From JBGPEQ01 sp050180895 (GTDB taxonomy: Bacteria > Pseudomonadota > Alphaproteobacteria > Dongiales > Dongiaceae): 64,000 nucleotides of DNA. Location of the stretch: NCBI GenBank assembly GCA_050180895.1, contig JBFXDS010000002.1, positions 620,001 through 684,000 of the forward strand, written 5' to 3'. Shown here piece by piece: positions 53,200-61,911 of this stretch (its first letter is position 1; each line of letters starts with the position of its first letter). The position numbers were made by a program, and so were the translations under genes. Below the pieces are notes generated by a model. That model was not told the origin of the DNA. It made no database searches and saw nothing but the letters and a program-made list of their open reading frames with translations.

Positions 53200-53646
53200 T
53201 CAGCCCATCGATCCCGGCGACTTCCGCAAGCGGTCGGCGATTTTGTAGTAGTCGCCCCTGTGGTCGACGAAGATGTGGCGGATGGACCTCAGTTTCGTCG
53301 GCGCATCGAGCGTGCCGGCAGCGATGCCGATGGCCCCGCTCTTCAGCCGCTCCCAGAACAGGCTCGAGCCGCACTCCTTGCAGAAGCCGCGCCGCGCGGC
53401 GTTCGACGAGCGGTACCATTTGAGGCTCCGGTAGCCAGTGATCGAGATGTCCTTGGCGGCGGCGCTCGAGTAGGCGCCGTAGTGGCCATGGAACTTGCGG
53501 CACTGGCCGCAATGGCAGTTGACCACCTGGCGCAGCGGCCCGCGCACCTCGTAGCGCACGGCGCCACACAGGCAGGAGCCGGTGGCGGTCGGCTTCCTCC
53601 CGGCGGCGGGGCGCGCCGCTCCCTTCCTGGCTCCCGTCCTAGCCAT
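53200..53646 (-). CDS. GFA-family (formaldehyde-activating-like) protein
   Basis: 148 residues from ATG 53646, with GGGGAAGGGGAGGAC upstream. Zinc ligands of the CENP-V/GFA fold are all visible: GSCLCGAVRYEV, NCHCGQCRKFHG and FCKECGSSLFWE. An arginine- and alanine-rich N-terminal tail of about 20 residues precedes the fold. Members bind zinc and, in a few cases, react with S-hydroxymethyl-glutathione; most have unknown substrates. The first 8 bases of this gene overlap the end of the XRE regulator gene, so it is likely cotranscribed with that gene. Confidence 0.85.
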   Translation of the reverse strand: MARTGARKGAARPAAGRKPTATGSCLCGAVRYEVRGPLRQVVNCHCGQCRKFHGHYGAYSSAAAKDISITGYRSLKWYRSSNAARRGFCKECGSSLFWERLKSGAIGIAAGTLDAPTKLRSIRHIFVDHRGDYYKIADRLRKSPGSMG

Positions 53647-54529
53647 GACGTCCTCCCCTTCCCCTTGTCGTCTGTTCGCGCCGGTCGAGCTCGACCAGCA
53701 GCCGGCGCAGCAGTCCCGTGACATCCGGCGGCTGCACGATGGCGGCGCGGATGAGGCCGTCGAAGTGCTGCGTCAGCATGCGGATATACTCGGTGCCCGT
53801 GAAGACCAGATACATATGACCGACATAGATGGCCGCCCGCTTCGGTCCGAAGACGGTGAGCGGGACCGAGTATCGCCGGACGCCATCATAGAGGAACCAG
53901 CGAAAGGTCGGATAGAGTTCGTCGGCGAGCCGGATCATCCATTCCAGCTGCTGGCGCCGCGCCAGCGCGCTCATCTCGCCCCAGATGCCCTCGCCGCGGG
54001 CAAAGCCCTCCACGCTCTGCACCGAACTGCAGACCTCCATGTCCGTCTCTGGCCGCCGCTGGTTGGCCAGACGCGCGTGCGCGGCCTCGATGCGTGACTC
54101 CGGGACCGGCCCGACATGGTCCCGATATTCGTAGCGGATGACCTCCTCGGTCTTCAGGAGGTCGGGCAGAGTCGATGGGATGTAGCGCACCTTGTAGCCG
54201 GCCGCCTCGGCATGCCAGCGCGTGAGCCGCTCGTCGGCGGGTGAATTGCCGCCCGGCTCTACCGTCAGCGGCTGCTCGATGATGGCCGGCGCCAGGGGAC
54301 CCTCCTGGCTGAGCCCGAGAAGCCAGTCGACGCTGACCTGCTGGTCGGCGGCGATGGCCGCCAGCGTCTCCGCCCGCGGCAGCCGGTCGTTCGCAGGCGA
54401 CAGCACCTGCGCCAGCGTCGAGCGGTCGATGCCGATGCGCTGCGCGAAGGTGGCGCGGCTCGCCCCGGATCGGGCGATCACGTCGGCAAGCCGCTGCCGG
54501 AAAATGCGAACCGTATCGCGCCGATCCAT
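53639..54529 (-). CDS. XRE-family transcriptional regulator
   Basis: 296 residues from ATG 54529 (MDRRDTVRIFRQRLADVIAR). Residues 8-65 are a Cro/CI helix-turn-helix (SGASRATFAQRIGIDRSTLA, then SPANDRLPRAETLAAIAADQ). A C-terminal domain of about 200 residues without clear family (YKVRYIPSTLPDLLKTEEVI, RWFLYDGVRRYSVPLTVFG) may bind an effector. It is divergent from a fatty acid desaturase, with a 9-bp inverted repeat between them, which makes membrane lipid control a reasonable hypothesis. It overlaps the GFA gene by 8 bases. Confidence 0.85.
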   Translation of the reverse strand: MDRRDTVRIFRQRLADVIARSGASRATFAQRIGIDRSTLAQVLSPANDRLPRAETLAAIAADQQVSVDWLLGLSQEGPLAPAIIEQPLTVEPGGNSPADERLTRWHAEAAGYKVRYIPSTLPDLLKTEEVIRYEYRDHVGPVPESRIEAAHARLANQRRPETDMEVCSSVQSVEGFARGEGIWGEMSALARRQQLEWMIRLADELYPTFRWFLYDGVRRYSVPLTVFGPKRAAIYVGHMYLVFTGTEYIRMLTQHFDGLIRAAIVQPPDVTGLLRRLLVELDRREQTTRGRGGRHG

Positions 54530-54533
54530 TTTC

Positions 54534-54564
54534 GCCTGCAAACCGAAGCTTAGTTTTTGCAGGC
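54534..54564. promoter_or_regulatory. Inverted repeat between XRE regulator and desaturase
   Basis: GCCTGCAAA (54534-54542) and TTTGCAGGC (54556-54564) are perfect complements with 13 bases between. The pair starts 5 bases upstream of the regulator ATG and lies 111 bases before the desaturase ATG. This is the expected place for an autoregulatory operator. Confidence 0.5.
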
Positions 54565-54674
54565 TAGACTCTCTGTTGCACATTATCAACAGACGTCGCG
54601 AATGATGACTAAACGTTACGGTATATGCGCTTTCTCGCCTTGTTCGTGCGTCAGGCGTCGATACGATCCCCTAG

Positions 54675-55622
54675 ATGGCTGATTCTTACGAGTTTTCGGC
54701 GCCTCTGGTGGCGACGGATCGCGGCGCGGCGCGCCGCCGTCCGATGGTGGACTGGCCGACCGTCGGGGTCGGCGCCGGCGTCTACGGCGCCTACGGGTTG
54801 CTGACCTGGTTCCATGAAGTGCTGCCATGGTGGCTGATCTTGCCCCTCGGCGGATACATCGTGGCGCTCCATGGCTCGCTGCAGCACGAAGCCGCCCACG
54901 GCTATCCCTTCCGCTCGCGCTTCTGGAACAGCGCCTTCGTCTTCCCCTCGCTATGGCTGTGGCTGCCCTACACCCACTACCGCCACACGCATCTGCGGCA
55001 CCATCGCGACGAGAGCCTCACCTCCCCCCTCGACGATCCCGAGTCCACCTACATCACCGCCGAAGCCCATGCGCGCATGCATCCTCTGCATCGTGCCTAC
55101 CGGCGGGCCATGACCACGGTCGCCGGCCGGCTCGTTCTGGGTCCGCCCTACTTCGTGCTGCGCGTCTGGCTGCAGATGCTGCAGCGGCTGCGGTCGGGCG
55201 ACTGGGTATATATGCGGCACTGGCTGATCCAGATCCCGGCCGCCGCGGTCGTTCTCTTGTGGGTTCTGGCCGTCTGCGGCATTCCGCTCTGGCAATATCT
55301 GCTGCTCTATGCCTGGCCGGGTTTGTCGTTGACCGTGCTGCGGTCGTATCTCGAGCATCAGTGGAGTGCGGACGTCCGCCACCGCACGGCGATCATCGAG
55401 GCCGGCCCGCTCATGGGCTTCCTCTACCTGCACAACAACCTGCACGCGCTCCATCACCTGGAGCCGGCGGTTGCCTGGCATCAGCGGCCGCGCCGCTTCC
55501 GCGAGCGCCGCAACGAGCTTCTCGCCGACAACGGCGGTTACTACTATCGCGGCTATGGCGAGATCGTCGCGCGCTACCTGTTCCGACCGAAGGAGCCGCT
55601 GATCCATCCGGGGAATCTGTGA
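54675..55622 (+). CDS. Membrane fatty acid desaturase family protein
   Basis: 315 residues. Three histidine boxes are visible: HEAAHG at 74-79, HYRHTHLRHH at about 101-110 and HNNLHALHH at about 254-262, which bind the di-iron centre. Hydrophobic helices flank them (WLILPLGGYIVALHGSL, and AAAVVLLWVLAVCGIPLW). Such enzymes desaturate acyl chains or related lipids at the inner membrane using oxygen. A divergent XRE gene and an inverted repeat suggest regulated expression. The gene is monocistronic; the next gene is convergent, 63 bases away. Confidence 0.88.
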   Translation: MADSYEFSAPLVATDRGAARRRPMVDWPTVGVGAGVYGAYGLLTWFHEVLPWWLILPLGGYIVALHGSLQHEAAHGYPFRSRFWNSAFVFPSLWLWLPYTHYRHTHLRHHRDESLTSPLDDPESTYITAEAHARMHPLHRAYRRAMTTVAGRLVLGPPYFVLRVWLQMLQRLRSGDWVYMRHWLIQIPAAAVVLLWVLAVCGIPLWQYLLLYAWPGLSLTVLRSYLEHQWSADVRHRTAIIEAGPLMGFLYLHNNLHALHHLEPAVAWHQRPRRFRERRNELLADNGGYYYRGYGEIVARYLFRPKEPLIHPGNL

Positions 55623-55685
55623 GCCCCTTGCGGTACGTAGAGGGGAGCGGCGTCCGCCCCTACGGCGGATGGACTGGGATCATCG

Positions 55686-57527
55686 CTACTCCGCCGCCGA
55701 CTTCGCCGGCTCTGCCGTCAGCACCTTCAGATCGGCCTCGTTCAGCGTCTCCTTCTCCAGCAGCGCCTGTGCCGTGCGCTCGAGCACCGCGCGCTTGCTG
55801 CGCAGGATGCCGACGGCCTTGTCGAGCGCCTCCTGCACGATCCGGCGCACGGCCGTGTCGATCTCGCGCGCCGTCTCCTCGCTGTATTTGCGCTCCTGCG
55901 CGAACGACGGCGGCGGCGTGCCGAGGAAACTGTGCGGCGCCTCCTCGAAGGTCACCGGCCCCAGCGACTCGACCATGCCGAAACGCGTGACCATGCTGCG
56001 GGCGATGTCCGTCGTCTTCGCGAGGTCGTCCGACGCCCCTGTCGACAGGTGGCCGAAGACGACGACCTCGGCCGCGCGCCCGCCGAGCAGCACGGCCATC
56101 CGGTTCTCCAGCTCCTCACGCGTCATCAGGTAGCGGTCCTCGGTCGGCCGCTGGATGGTATAGCCGAGCGAGCCGATGCCGCGCGGGATGATCGATACCT
56201 TGTGGACCTGGTCGCTGCCCGGCAGCGACAGGGCGACGAGCGCATGGCCCATCTCGTGATAGGCGACGATCTCGCGTTCCCGCGGATTGAGCAGGCGGTT
56301 GCGCTTCTCCAGACCGGCGACGATGCGCTCGATGGCGGCCGTGAAATCGGCCATGGTCACGGCATCGGCGCCGCGCCGCGTCGCACATAGCGCGGCCTCG
56401 TTCACGAGATTGGCAAGATCGGCGCCGCTGAAGCCCGGCGTCAGCGCGGCGATCTGCTCGGGATCGACGTCGGTGGCGAGCTTCGCCTTGCGCAGATGCA
56501 CCTTGAGGATCTGCACCCTGCCGACTCGATCGGGCTTGTCGACCAGGACCTGCCGGTCGAACCGTCCGGCCCGCAGCAGCGCCGGATCGAGGATCTCCGG
56601 GCGGTTGGTGGCAGCGAGCAGGACCAGCCCCTCGCGCGGATCGAAGCCGTCGAGCTCGGCCAACAGCTGATTCAGCGTCTGCTCCTTCTCGTCATGACCG
56701 CCGCCCCAGGGGAAGGCACCGCGCGCGCGGCCGAGCGCGTCGAGCTCGTCGATGAAGATGATGGCCGGCGCCTTGGCGCGCGCCTGCTCGAACAGGTCGC
56801 GCACGCGCGCGGCACCGACGCCGACGAACATCTCGACGAACTCGGCGCCGCTGATGGAGAAGAACGGCACGCCGGCCTCGCCGGCCACGGCGCGCGCCAG
56901 CAGCGTCTTGCCGGTGCCCGGCGGCCCCACCAGCAGCACGCCCTTGGGCATCCGACCGCCGAGGCGGCCGTATTTCTGTGGATCCTTCAGGAAAGCGACG
57001 ATCTCCTGCAGCTCCGCCTTGGCCTCGTCGACGCCGGCGACGTCGGCGAAGGTCACCTTGGTATCGGTCTCGACATAGACCTTGGCCTTGCTCTTGCCGA
57101 CGGTCATGAAGCCGCCGCCGAAGCCCTGCTTCTCCGCGATCTTGCGGAAGACGAACATCCACAGGCCGAAGAAGATCAGGACCGGCAGCACCCAGGACAG
57201 GATGTCGCGCAGCAGCGCGCCGATGCCGCTCTCGGTGGCTGCGCGGTATTTGACCCCATATTTGTCGAGCTCGGCCGCAATGTCGGGCTCGACGCGCGTC
57301 GTGACGAACTCCGAGGGTTGGCCGGGCTGCGCGCCCTTGATCTTGCCCTGGATGTACTTGTCGGTGATGACGATGTCGTCGAGCTTGCCGTCGCGCAGAT
57401 AGGTCTGGAACTGGCTGTAGGGAAGCGGCTCGACCTGCTGGTATCCCTGCCAGATCGTCTGCAGCAGCAGGATGCCGAACACGGCCGCCAGAACGTACCA
57501 GAGATTGTATTGGATCTTCTTGTCCAT
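55686..57527 (-). CDS. ftsH: FtsH-type ATP-dependent zinc metalloprotease
   Basis: 613 residues from ATG 57527 with GAGGAGG upstream. Two membrane helices (11-24 and about 105-125) bracket a periplasmic domain. The AAA module has Walker A GPPGTGKT at 201-208, Walker B IIFIDELDALGRARG and the second region of homology RPEILDPALLRAGRFDRQ. The protease site is HEMGH at 424-428. It degrades membrane and some soluble proteins. The usual neighbours tilS and folP are missing, so this may be an additional FtsH paralogue. It stands alone between two oppositely oriented genes. Confidence 0.93.
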   Translation of the reverse strand: MDKKIQYNLWYVLAAVFGILLLQTIWQGYQQVEPLPYSQFQTYLRDGKLDDIVITDKYIQGKIKGAQPGQPSEFVTTRVEPDIAAELDKYGVKYRAATESGIGALLRDILSWVLPVLIFFGLWMFVFRKIAEKQGFGGGFMTVGKSKAKVYVETDTKVTFADVAGVDEAKAELQEIVAFLKDPQKYGRLGGRMPKGVLLVGPPGTGKTLLARAVAGEAGVPFFSISGAEFVEMFVGVGAARVRDLFEQARAKAPAIIFIDELDALGRARGAFPWGGGHDEKEQTLNQLLAELDGFDPREGLVLLAATNRPEILDPALLRAGRFDRQVLVDKPDRVGRVQILKVHLRKAKLATDVDPEQIAALTPGFSGADLANLVNEAALCATRRGADAVTMADFTAAIERIVAGLEKRNRLLNPREREIVAYHEMGHALVALSLPGSDQVHKVSIIPRGIGSLGYTIQRPTEDRYLMTREELENRMAVLLGGRAAEVVVFGHLSTGASDDLAKTTDIARSMVTRFGMVESLGPVTFEEAPHSFLGTPPPSFAQERKYSEETAREIDTAVRRIVQEALDKAVGILRSKRAVLERTAQALLEKETLNEADLKVLTAEPAKSAAE

Positions 57528-57852
57528 GGAGCCTCCTCGACCGGCCCGAGCCGATTCCCATCGATCGCGCCGCCCCAGCTTACCCGGCGGGCAGTCCCGT
57601 CGCCACAACCCGGACCGGAAGGCCAAACGGGTCGCGCCGCGGGTCCAGGGCATGAGCTCTCTCAACATTGCCGTCCTCCGGATGGTTTGGCCATCGCCTC
57701 GTCCCGCGCCCGTCGTTCGGCATCCGGCACGGTCTAACCCGGAGTTGGGAACCGGCGCTGCGGTTCAAGAGATCGGCGTACGAGAACAGCACGGCGGCTG
57801 TCTCCATCCGAGGCATCTGCTATCCTTCCAACGTTCGGCAACGGGGGACGGC

Positions 57853-59043
57853 ATGCAGATGTATTTTCCGCGCGATGAGTACGAGGCGCGCTGGCGCAAG
57901 GTGGATGCGGGGCTGCAGCGGCGCGGCCTCGAAGCGGCCGTCGTCTGGGGCCGCTCCGGTGGCGGCTACGAGCGCTGCGGCGATGTGCTCTATCTGACCA
58001 ACTACTACGGCACCCATTCCGGCCAGGGGCTGGACACCCCCGTGTCGACCGCGCGCGGCATCGGCGCGGTCCTGCTGCGGCGGGGCGAAGAGCCTGAGCT
58101 GATGGCGGACGAGCCGGACCCGAACCCCGACCTCATCGCCACCTCGCGCATCCACTGGAGCAAGAACACGATCCGCGGCGTCGCCGATCTGCTGCGCGCG
58201 CGGCGCGTCGCCGGCCCGGTCGGCTTCGTCGGCTCCGATTTCTTTCCGATGAAGTACTGGACCCAGCTGCAGGCGATGGCGCCGGACATCGTCTGGCGCG
58301 TCGAGGACGACCTCGTCCGCGAGGCGCGGCTCATCAAGAGCCCGCGCGAGCTCGAGGCCATCCGCTTCGGCGGCGCCACGGCCTCGCGGGCGCTGGTCAA
58401 GCTCATGGACGGCCTGCGCGCCGGCAAGAAGGAGGCGGAAGCCGCGGCCGACGCGGCGGCCGAGGTCGTGCGCGGCGGCGGCCATGTGCACATGATCCCG
58501 GTCAATCACGGCGATCAGATGCGCTACTTCACGCGCGACCCGCTCAACGGCTACAGCCAGGACGCGCCGAAGCCCGGCGACCTCGTGCGCGGCTGGGTCT
58601 ATGGCCCGATGTTCCAGGGCTACTGGATCGATCCCGGGCGCACCGCCGTCTGCGGCGGTGCCCGCCCCAGCAATTCGCAGAAGCATCTCGTCGAATCCTG
58701 CGTCGGCATCGTCGAGAAGCTGATCGAGAAGATCAGGCCCGGCCTCCGGATGGGCGAGCTGGCGGCGATTGGCGACAAGGCGGTTGCCGAGTTCGGCGGC
58801 GTCAAGGATCAGGCGGCGGAGAAGTGGCCGCATTACGGACACGGCCTCGGACTGTTCTTCGAGAAGCCCTACATCTCCACCGTCATGGGCACGGAGGACG
58901 TGGAATTCGCCGAAGGCATGGTCATGGGCGTCGAGGCGTTCCTGTCCACGCCGGGCGTCGGCAGCGCCGGCTTCGAGCAGAACGTGATCGTCACCGCGAG
59001 CGGTGCCGAGCTGATCACGCCCGCGCCGAGCGTGTGGTGGTGA
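57853..59043 (+). CDS. M24-family metallopeptidase (Xaa-Pro peptidase/creatinase fold)
   Basis: 396 residues from ATG 57853 (MQMYFPRDEYEARWRKVDAG), with GGGGGAC upstream; a long open stretch before it lacks protein character. The N-terminal creatinase-like domain runs to about 155 (GDVLYLTNYYGTHSGQGLD). The C-terminal pita-bread domain has YWIDPGRTAVCGGARPS, HYGHGLGLFFEKPYI, MVMGVEAFLSTPGVG and FEQNVIVTASG, where the usual His and Glu metal ligands lie. One of the two Asp ligands is hard to place (GYWIDPGRT), so creatine-amidinase-like chemistry without metals is possible. The MttB-type gene is convergent and only 3 bases away. Confidence 0.82.
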   Translation: MQMYFPRDEYEARWRKVDAGLQRRGLEAAVVWGRSGGGYERCGDVLYLTNYYGTHSGQGLDTPVSTARGIGAVLLRRGEEPELMADEPDPNPDLIATSRIHWSKNTIRGVADLLRARRVAGPVGFVGSDFFPMKYWTQLQAMAPDIVWRVEDDLVREARLIKSPRELEAIRFGGATASRALVKLMDGLRAGKKEAEAAADAAAEVVRGGGHVHMIPVNHGDQMRYFTRDPLNGYSQDAPKPGDLVRGWVYGPMFQGYWIDPGRTAVCGGARPSNSQKHLVESCVGIVEKLIEKIRPGLRMGELAAIGDKAVAEFGGVKDQAAEKWPHYGHGLGLFFEKPYISTVMGTEDVEFAEGMVMGVEAFLSTPGVGSAGFEQNVIVTASGAELITPAPSVWW

Positions 59044-59046
59044 GGG

Positions 59047-60579
59047 TCAGGCCGCCAGCGCGCCGCCCTGCTCCTTGCGCCTGGCGACGAAATCCTTGAG
59101 CGCCTCGTCGATGGCCGGGTCGAGCGGCGGCGGCTGGAAGTCGGCCAGCAGCTGTTTCCAGATGGCGTTGGCCTTGTGCGCGGCGTCGACCGCGCCGGCC
59201 TCGCGCCAGGTCTCGAAATTCCGCCAGTCGGAGACGATCGGCGCGTAGAACGCCGTCTGGTAGTGCGCCAGAGTGTGCTGAGCGCCGAAGAAATGGCCCC
59301 CCGGACCGACCTCGGCGATGGCGTCGAGCGCCAGGCTGTCGTCGTCCACGACGATCGGCTGCAGGAACTCGCCGATCATCTGCAGCATCTCGGCATCGAC
59401 GATCAGCTTCTCGAAGGAGGCGACGAGCCCGCCCTCCATCCAGCCGGCGCCGTGCAGCACCATATTGGCGTAGCCCATCACCGCGCCCCAGATCGACATC
59501 TCCGACTCGTAAGCCGCCTGCGCATCGACCGCGTTGGCGGCGCAGGCGTTGGAAGAGCGGTAGGGGAGCCTGTACCTGCGCGCGAGCTGGCCGCCGGCGA
59601 GCGCCGCGCGCGTATATTCCGGCGTGCCGAAGGCGGGCGCGCCCGTTTTCATGTCGACGTTGGAGGTGAAGCCGCCATACATGCAGGGCGCGCCAGGCGC
59701 CGCGATCTGAATCAGCGTGATGCCGGCCAGAGCTTCGGCGTTCTGCTGAGCCAGCGCGCCGGCGATTGTGGCCGGGGCCATGGCGCCCGAGAGGGTGAAC
59801 GGCGTCAGCACCACGGGCTGGCCGTGCCGCGCCATCTCCAGCAGGCCCTGGATCATCGGTCCGTCGAGGCGGCGCGGCGAGTTTGAGTTGACGATGGAGA
59901 ACAGGCTTGGCTCGCGCCGAAGCTGATCCTCGGAGATGAAACCGCGGGCAATGCGGATCATCTCGAGGGCGTCGCTGATGCGCTGCTTGCCGAGCGAATA
60001 GGGATGCCAGATGCGGTCGGTCAGGGTGATCGCGGCGTAATGGGCATCAAGGTGGCGCGTCGGCGCCGGCAGGTCGGCCGGCTCGACCGGGTAGCCGCTG
60101 AGGAACTGGACGATGTTGAGGCTCTGCGCCAGCCGCAGCAGATCGCAATAGTCCTGGAAGTTGCCGGGGCGACGGCCGCGGTCGAGATCGTTGACGTTGG
60201 GCGCGCTGGCGACCGTGCCGAAATTGATGTGGTTGCCGCCGAAGGTGAGGCTGCGCTCGGGATTCCGGGCATGCAGCGTGATCTCGGCCGGCGCCTTCGC
60301 CACGCTCTCCATGACCAGCCCGCGGTCGAAGCGCACGACCTTGCTGCCCGGCTCGACCTCCGCCCCTGCCCCCTTCAGCAGCGCCAGCGCCTCGTCGTCG
60401 AGGAACTCCATGCCGTGCTGCTCGAGGATGCGCAGCGAGGTCTCGTGCACCGCCTCGAGCTGATCCGCGCTCAGCACCTCGATCGGCTTATAGGGATTGC
60501 GGTAGGTGCGCCACGGCAGCTGCTTCAGCCCGCCGGCCGTGCGCCGCTCGCGCCGCCGTCCGCCACCCTCACGCGTCAT
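59047..60579 (-). CDS. MttB-family methyltransferase, non-pyrrolysine type
   Basis: 510 residues from ATG 60579; a further in-frame ATG at 60627 would extend into the operator-like palindrome. The family pattern is clear: YRNPYKPIEVLSADQLEAVH, HINFGTVASAPNVNDLDRGR, LIQIAAPGAPCMYGGFTSNV, then GPGGHFFGAQHTLAHYQTAF. There is no in-frame TAG, so it belongs to the pyrrolysine-free group that demethylates glycine betaine, proline betaine or carnitine in a corrinoid- or THF-dependent manner. No corrinoid protein or MtgA-type partner is in the window. An enolase-superfamily gene is directly upstream on the same strand. Confidence 0.87.
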   Translation of the reverse strand: MTREGGGRRRERRTAGGLKQLPWRTYRNPYKPIEVLSADQLEAVHETSLRILEQHGMEFLDDEALALLKGAGAEVEPGSKVVRFDRGLVMESVAKAPAEITLHARNPERSLTFGGNHINFGTVASAPNVNDLDRGRRPGNFQDYCDLLRLAQSLNIVQFLSGYPVEPADLPAPTRHLDAHYAAITLTDRIWHPYSLGKQRISDALEMIRIARGFISEDQLRREPSLFSIVNSNSPRRLDGPMIQGLLEMARHGQPVVLTPFTLSGAMAPATIAGALAQQNAEALAGITLIQIAAPGAPCMYGGFTSNVDMKTGAPAFGTPEYTRAALAGGQLARRYRLPYRSSNACAANAVDAQAAYESEMSIWGAVMGYANMVLHGAGWMEGGLVASFEKLIVDAEMLQMIGEFLQPIVVDDDSLALDAIAEVGPGGHFFGAQHTLAHYQTAFYAPIVSDWRNFETWREAGAVDAAHKANAIWKQLLADFQPPPLDPAIDEALKDFVARRKEQGGALAA

Positions 60580-60599
60580 CACGCCACCCGCTACTCGCC

Positions 60600-60617
60600 C
60601 AGATGTATATACAACCT
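60600..60617 (-). promoter_or_regulatory. GntR-like operator in front of the MttB-type gene
   Basis: TGTATATACAACCT at 60604-60617 equals 14 of the 18 bases of the perfect palindrome at 63441-63458; only the outer bases of one arm differ. It lies 21-38 bases upstream of the methyltransferase ATG, a typical repressor position. Confidence 0.55.
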
Positions 60618-60647
60618 CCGCCGCCATCCGGCCAGTCGTCGAACGCC

Positions 60648-61832
60648 TCAAGCCAGCGGCATGCGGCGGAAGCGGCCGGGCGCGAAGCGGTCCTGGTACT
60701 TGTTCATCGGGCCGTGCCGCTCGAAGTGCCGCCGCAGGAAATCCAGCCGGTCCGGCGCCAGGGTGACGCCGAGGCCGGGCCCCTCCGGCACCGGCAGCAG
60801 GTTGTCCTTGGGGCGGAACGGCCCTTCGGCGATCACGTCGTAGGGCTGCATGCGGAACAGCGCCTGGTTGGGCTCGCGGATCCATTGGATGGCCGCGCAG
60901 ACATGAAGGTAGGCGGCGCTCATGATCCCGGAGTCGCCGCTGTAGCACCAGAAGTCGATGCCGGCCGCCTCGCAGGCGCCGACGAAGCGCTGGAAGCGCA
61001 GCAGGCCGCCGAGGATCGCCGGGCTGCTGACGAAGGCGTCGGGCACGCGCTGCTCGACGGCGCGCGCGAAATCGAGGTTGTGGGTGGAGAAGGGGATGCG
61101 CGTGTGCTGACGCAGGACGCGCATCTCCTCGATCGAGCCGACCGGATCCTCCCAGTTGCGCACGCCGAGCGCCTCCAGCGCCGGGGCGATCGCCCGCGCG
61201 GTCGCCACCGAATAGGCATGGTTGGTGTCGACGCGGATCATGACGCCGTCGCCGAGCCGCCGGCGCAGCAGCTCGATGAGTGCGATGGACGGGCGCGGAT
61301 CGGCGGTGGAGAGTTTGCCTTCGAAGAAGGTGGCGCCGTGCTCCTCGTGCTGGCGCAGGCAATAGTCGGCGACGGCCTCGGGCGTCTCCTCGCCGCCCTT
61401 GCCGTCCCAGCGGCCGCGGAAGGCGAAGTACTCGGTGAAGGGGATGCGCTTGCGGACGGCGCCGCCGAGCAGGTCGTAGAGCGGCCGATTCCAGGCCTTG
61501 CCGCGGATGTCCCACAGCGCCACCTCCAGCCCGCCCCAGGCGTGGATGCGGTCCCAGTCGTGGATCGACTGCACGCCGCGCCAGGGCGGCATGCACACGC
61601 CCTCGCAGCCCTGGATGTCGACGGGATCGCGGCCGGTCAGCGCCGGCGCCAGCTCCTCGGCGATGAGGCGCGCGCTCGAGGCGCCCGGCGACTCGCCGAG
61701 CCCGACGATGCCGTCGCTGGTGAACACCTGGACGATCGTCTTGGTGAAGCCGGGCAGCTCGCCATAGGCCCAGTCGTACGGCACCTCCAACGGAACGTTG
61801 ACGACCGTCGCCTCGATGCGGTCGATCTTCAT
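60648..61832 (-). CDS. Enolase-superfamily enzyme (mandelate racemase/MLE-like)
   Basis: 394 residues. A capping domain (1-125, MKIDRIEATVVNVPLEVPYD) and a TIM barrel are seen. Metal-binding carboxylates are suggested by MIRVDTNHAYSVATARA, VRNWEDPVGSIEE and a later FSTHNLDFARAVE, the His-Asn pair typical of the glucarate-dehydratase-like branch. The usual KxK base motif is replaced by ATFFEGKLS with one Lys. Members remove a proton alpha to a carboxylate and then dehydrate or racemise. The substrate is unknown. It lies 69 bases upstream of the MttB-type gene, with an operator-like palindrome between. Confidence 0.85.
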   Translation of the reverse strand: MKIDRIEATVVNVPLEVPYDWAYGELPGFTKTIVQVFTSDGIVGLGESPGASSARLIAEELAPALTGRDPVDIQGCEGVCMPPWRGVQSIHDWDRIHAWGGLEVALWDIRGKAWNRPLYDLLGGAVRKRIPFTEYFAFRGRWDGKGGEETPEAVADYCLRQHEEHGATFFEGKLSTADPRPSIALIELLRRRLGDGVMIRVDTNHAYSVATARAIAPALEALGVRNWEDPVGSIEEMRVLRQHTRIPFSTHNLDFARAVEQRVPDAFVSSPAILGGLLRFQRFVGACEAAGIDFWCYSGDSGIMSAAYLHVCAAIQWIREPNQALFRMQPYDVIAEGPFRPKDNLLPVPEGPGLGVTLAPDRLDFLRRHFERHGPMNKYQDRFAPGRFRRMPLA

Positions 61833-61911
61833 CGCCTGCCCCCTCCCCGGCTTGTGACCGCCGGCATCTTGCCGTCTAATGCGGCCGCGTCAAACCGCGG
61901 GAACGAGGCCC

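Noticed and set aside
59047..60579. A pyrrolysine codon in the MttB-type gene
   Set aside because: The frame runs without an in-frame TAG over its full family-typical length.
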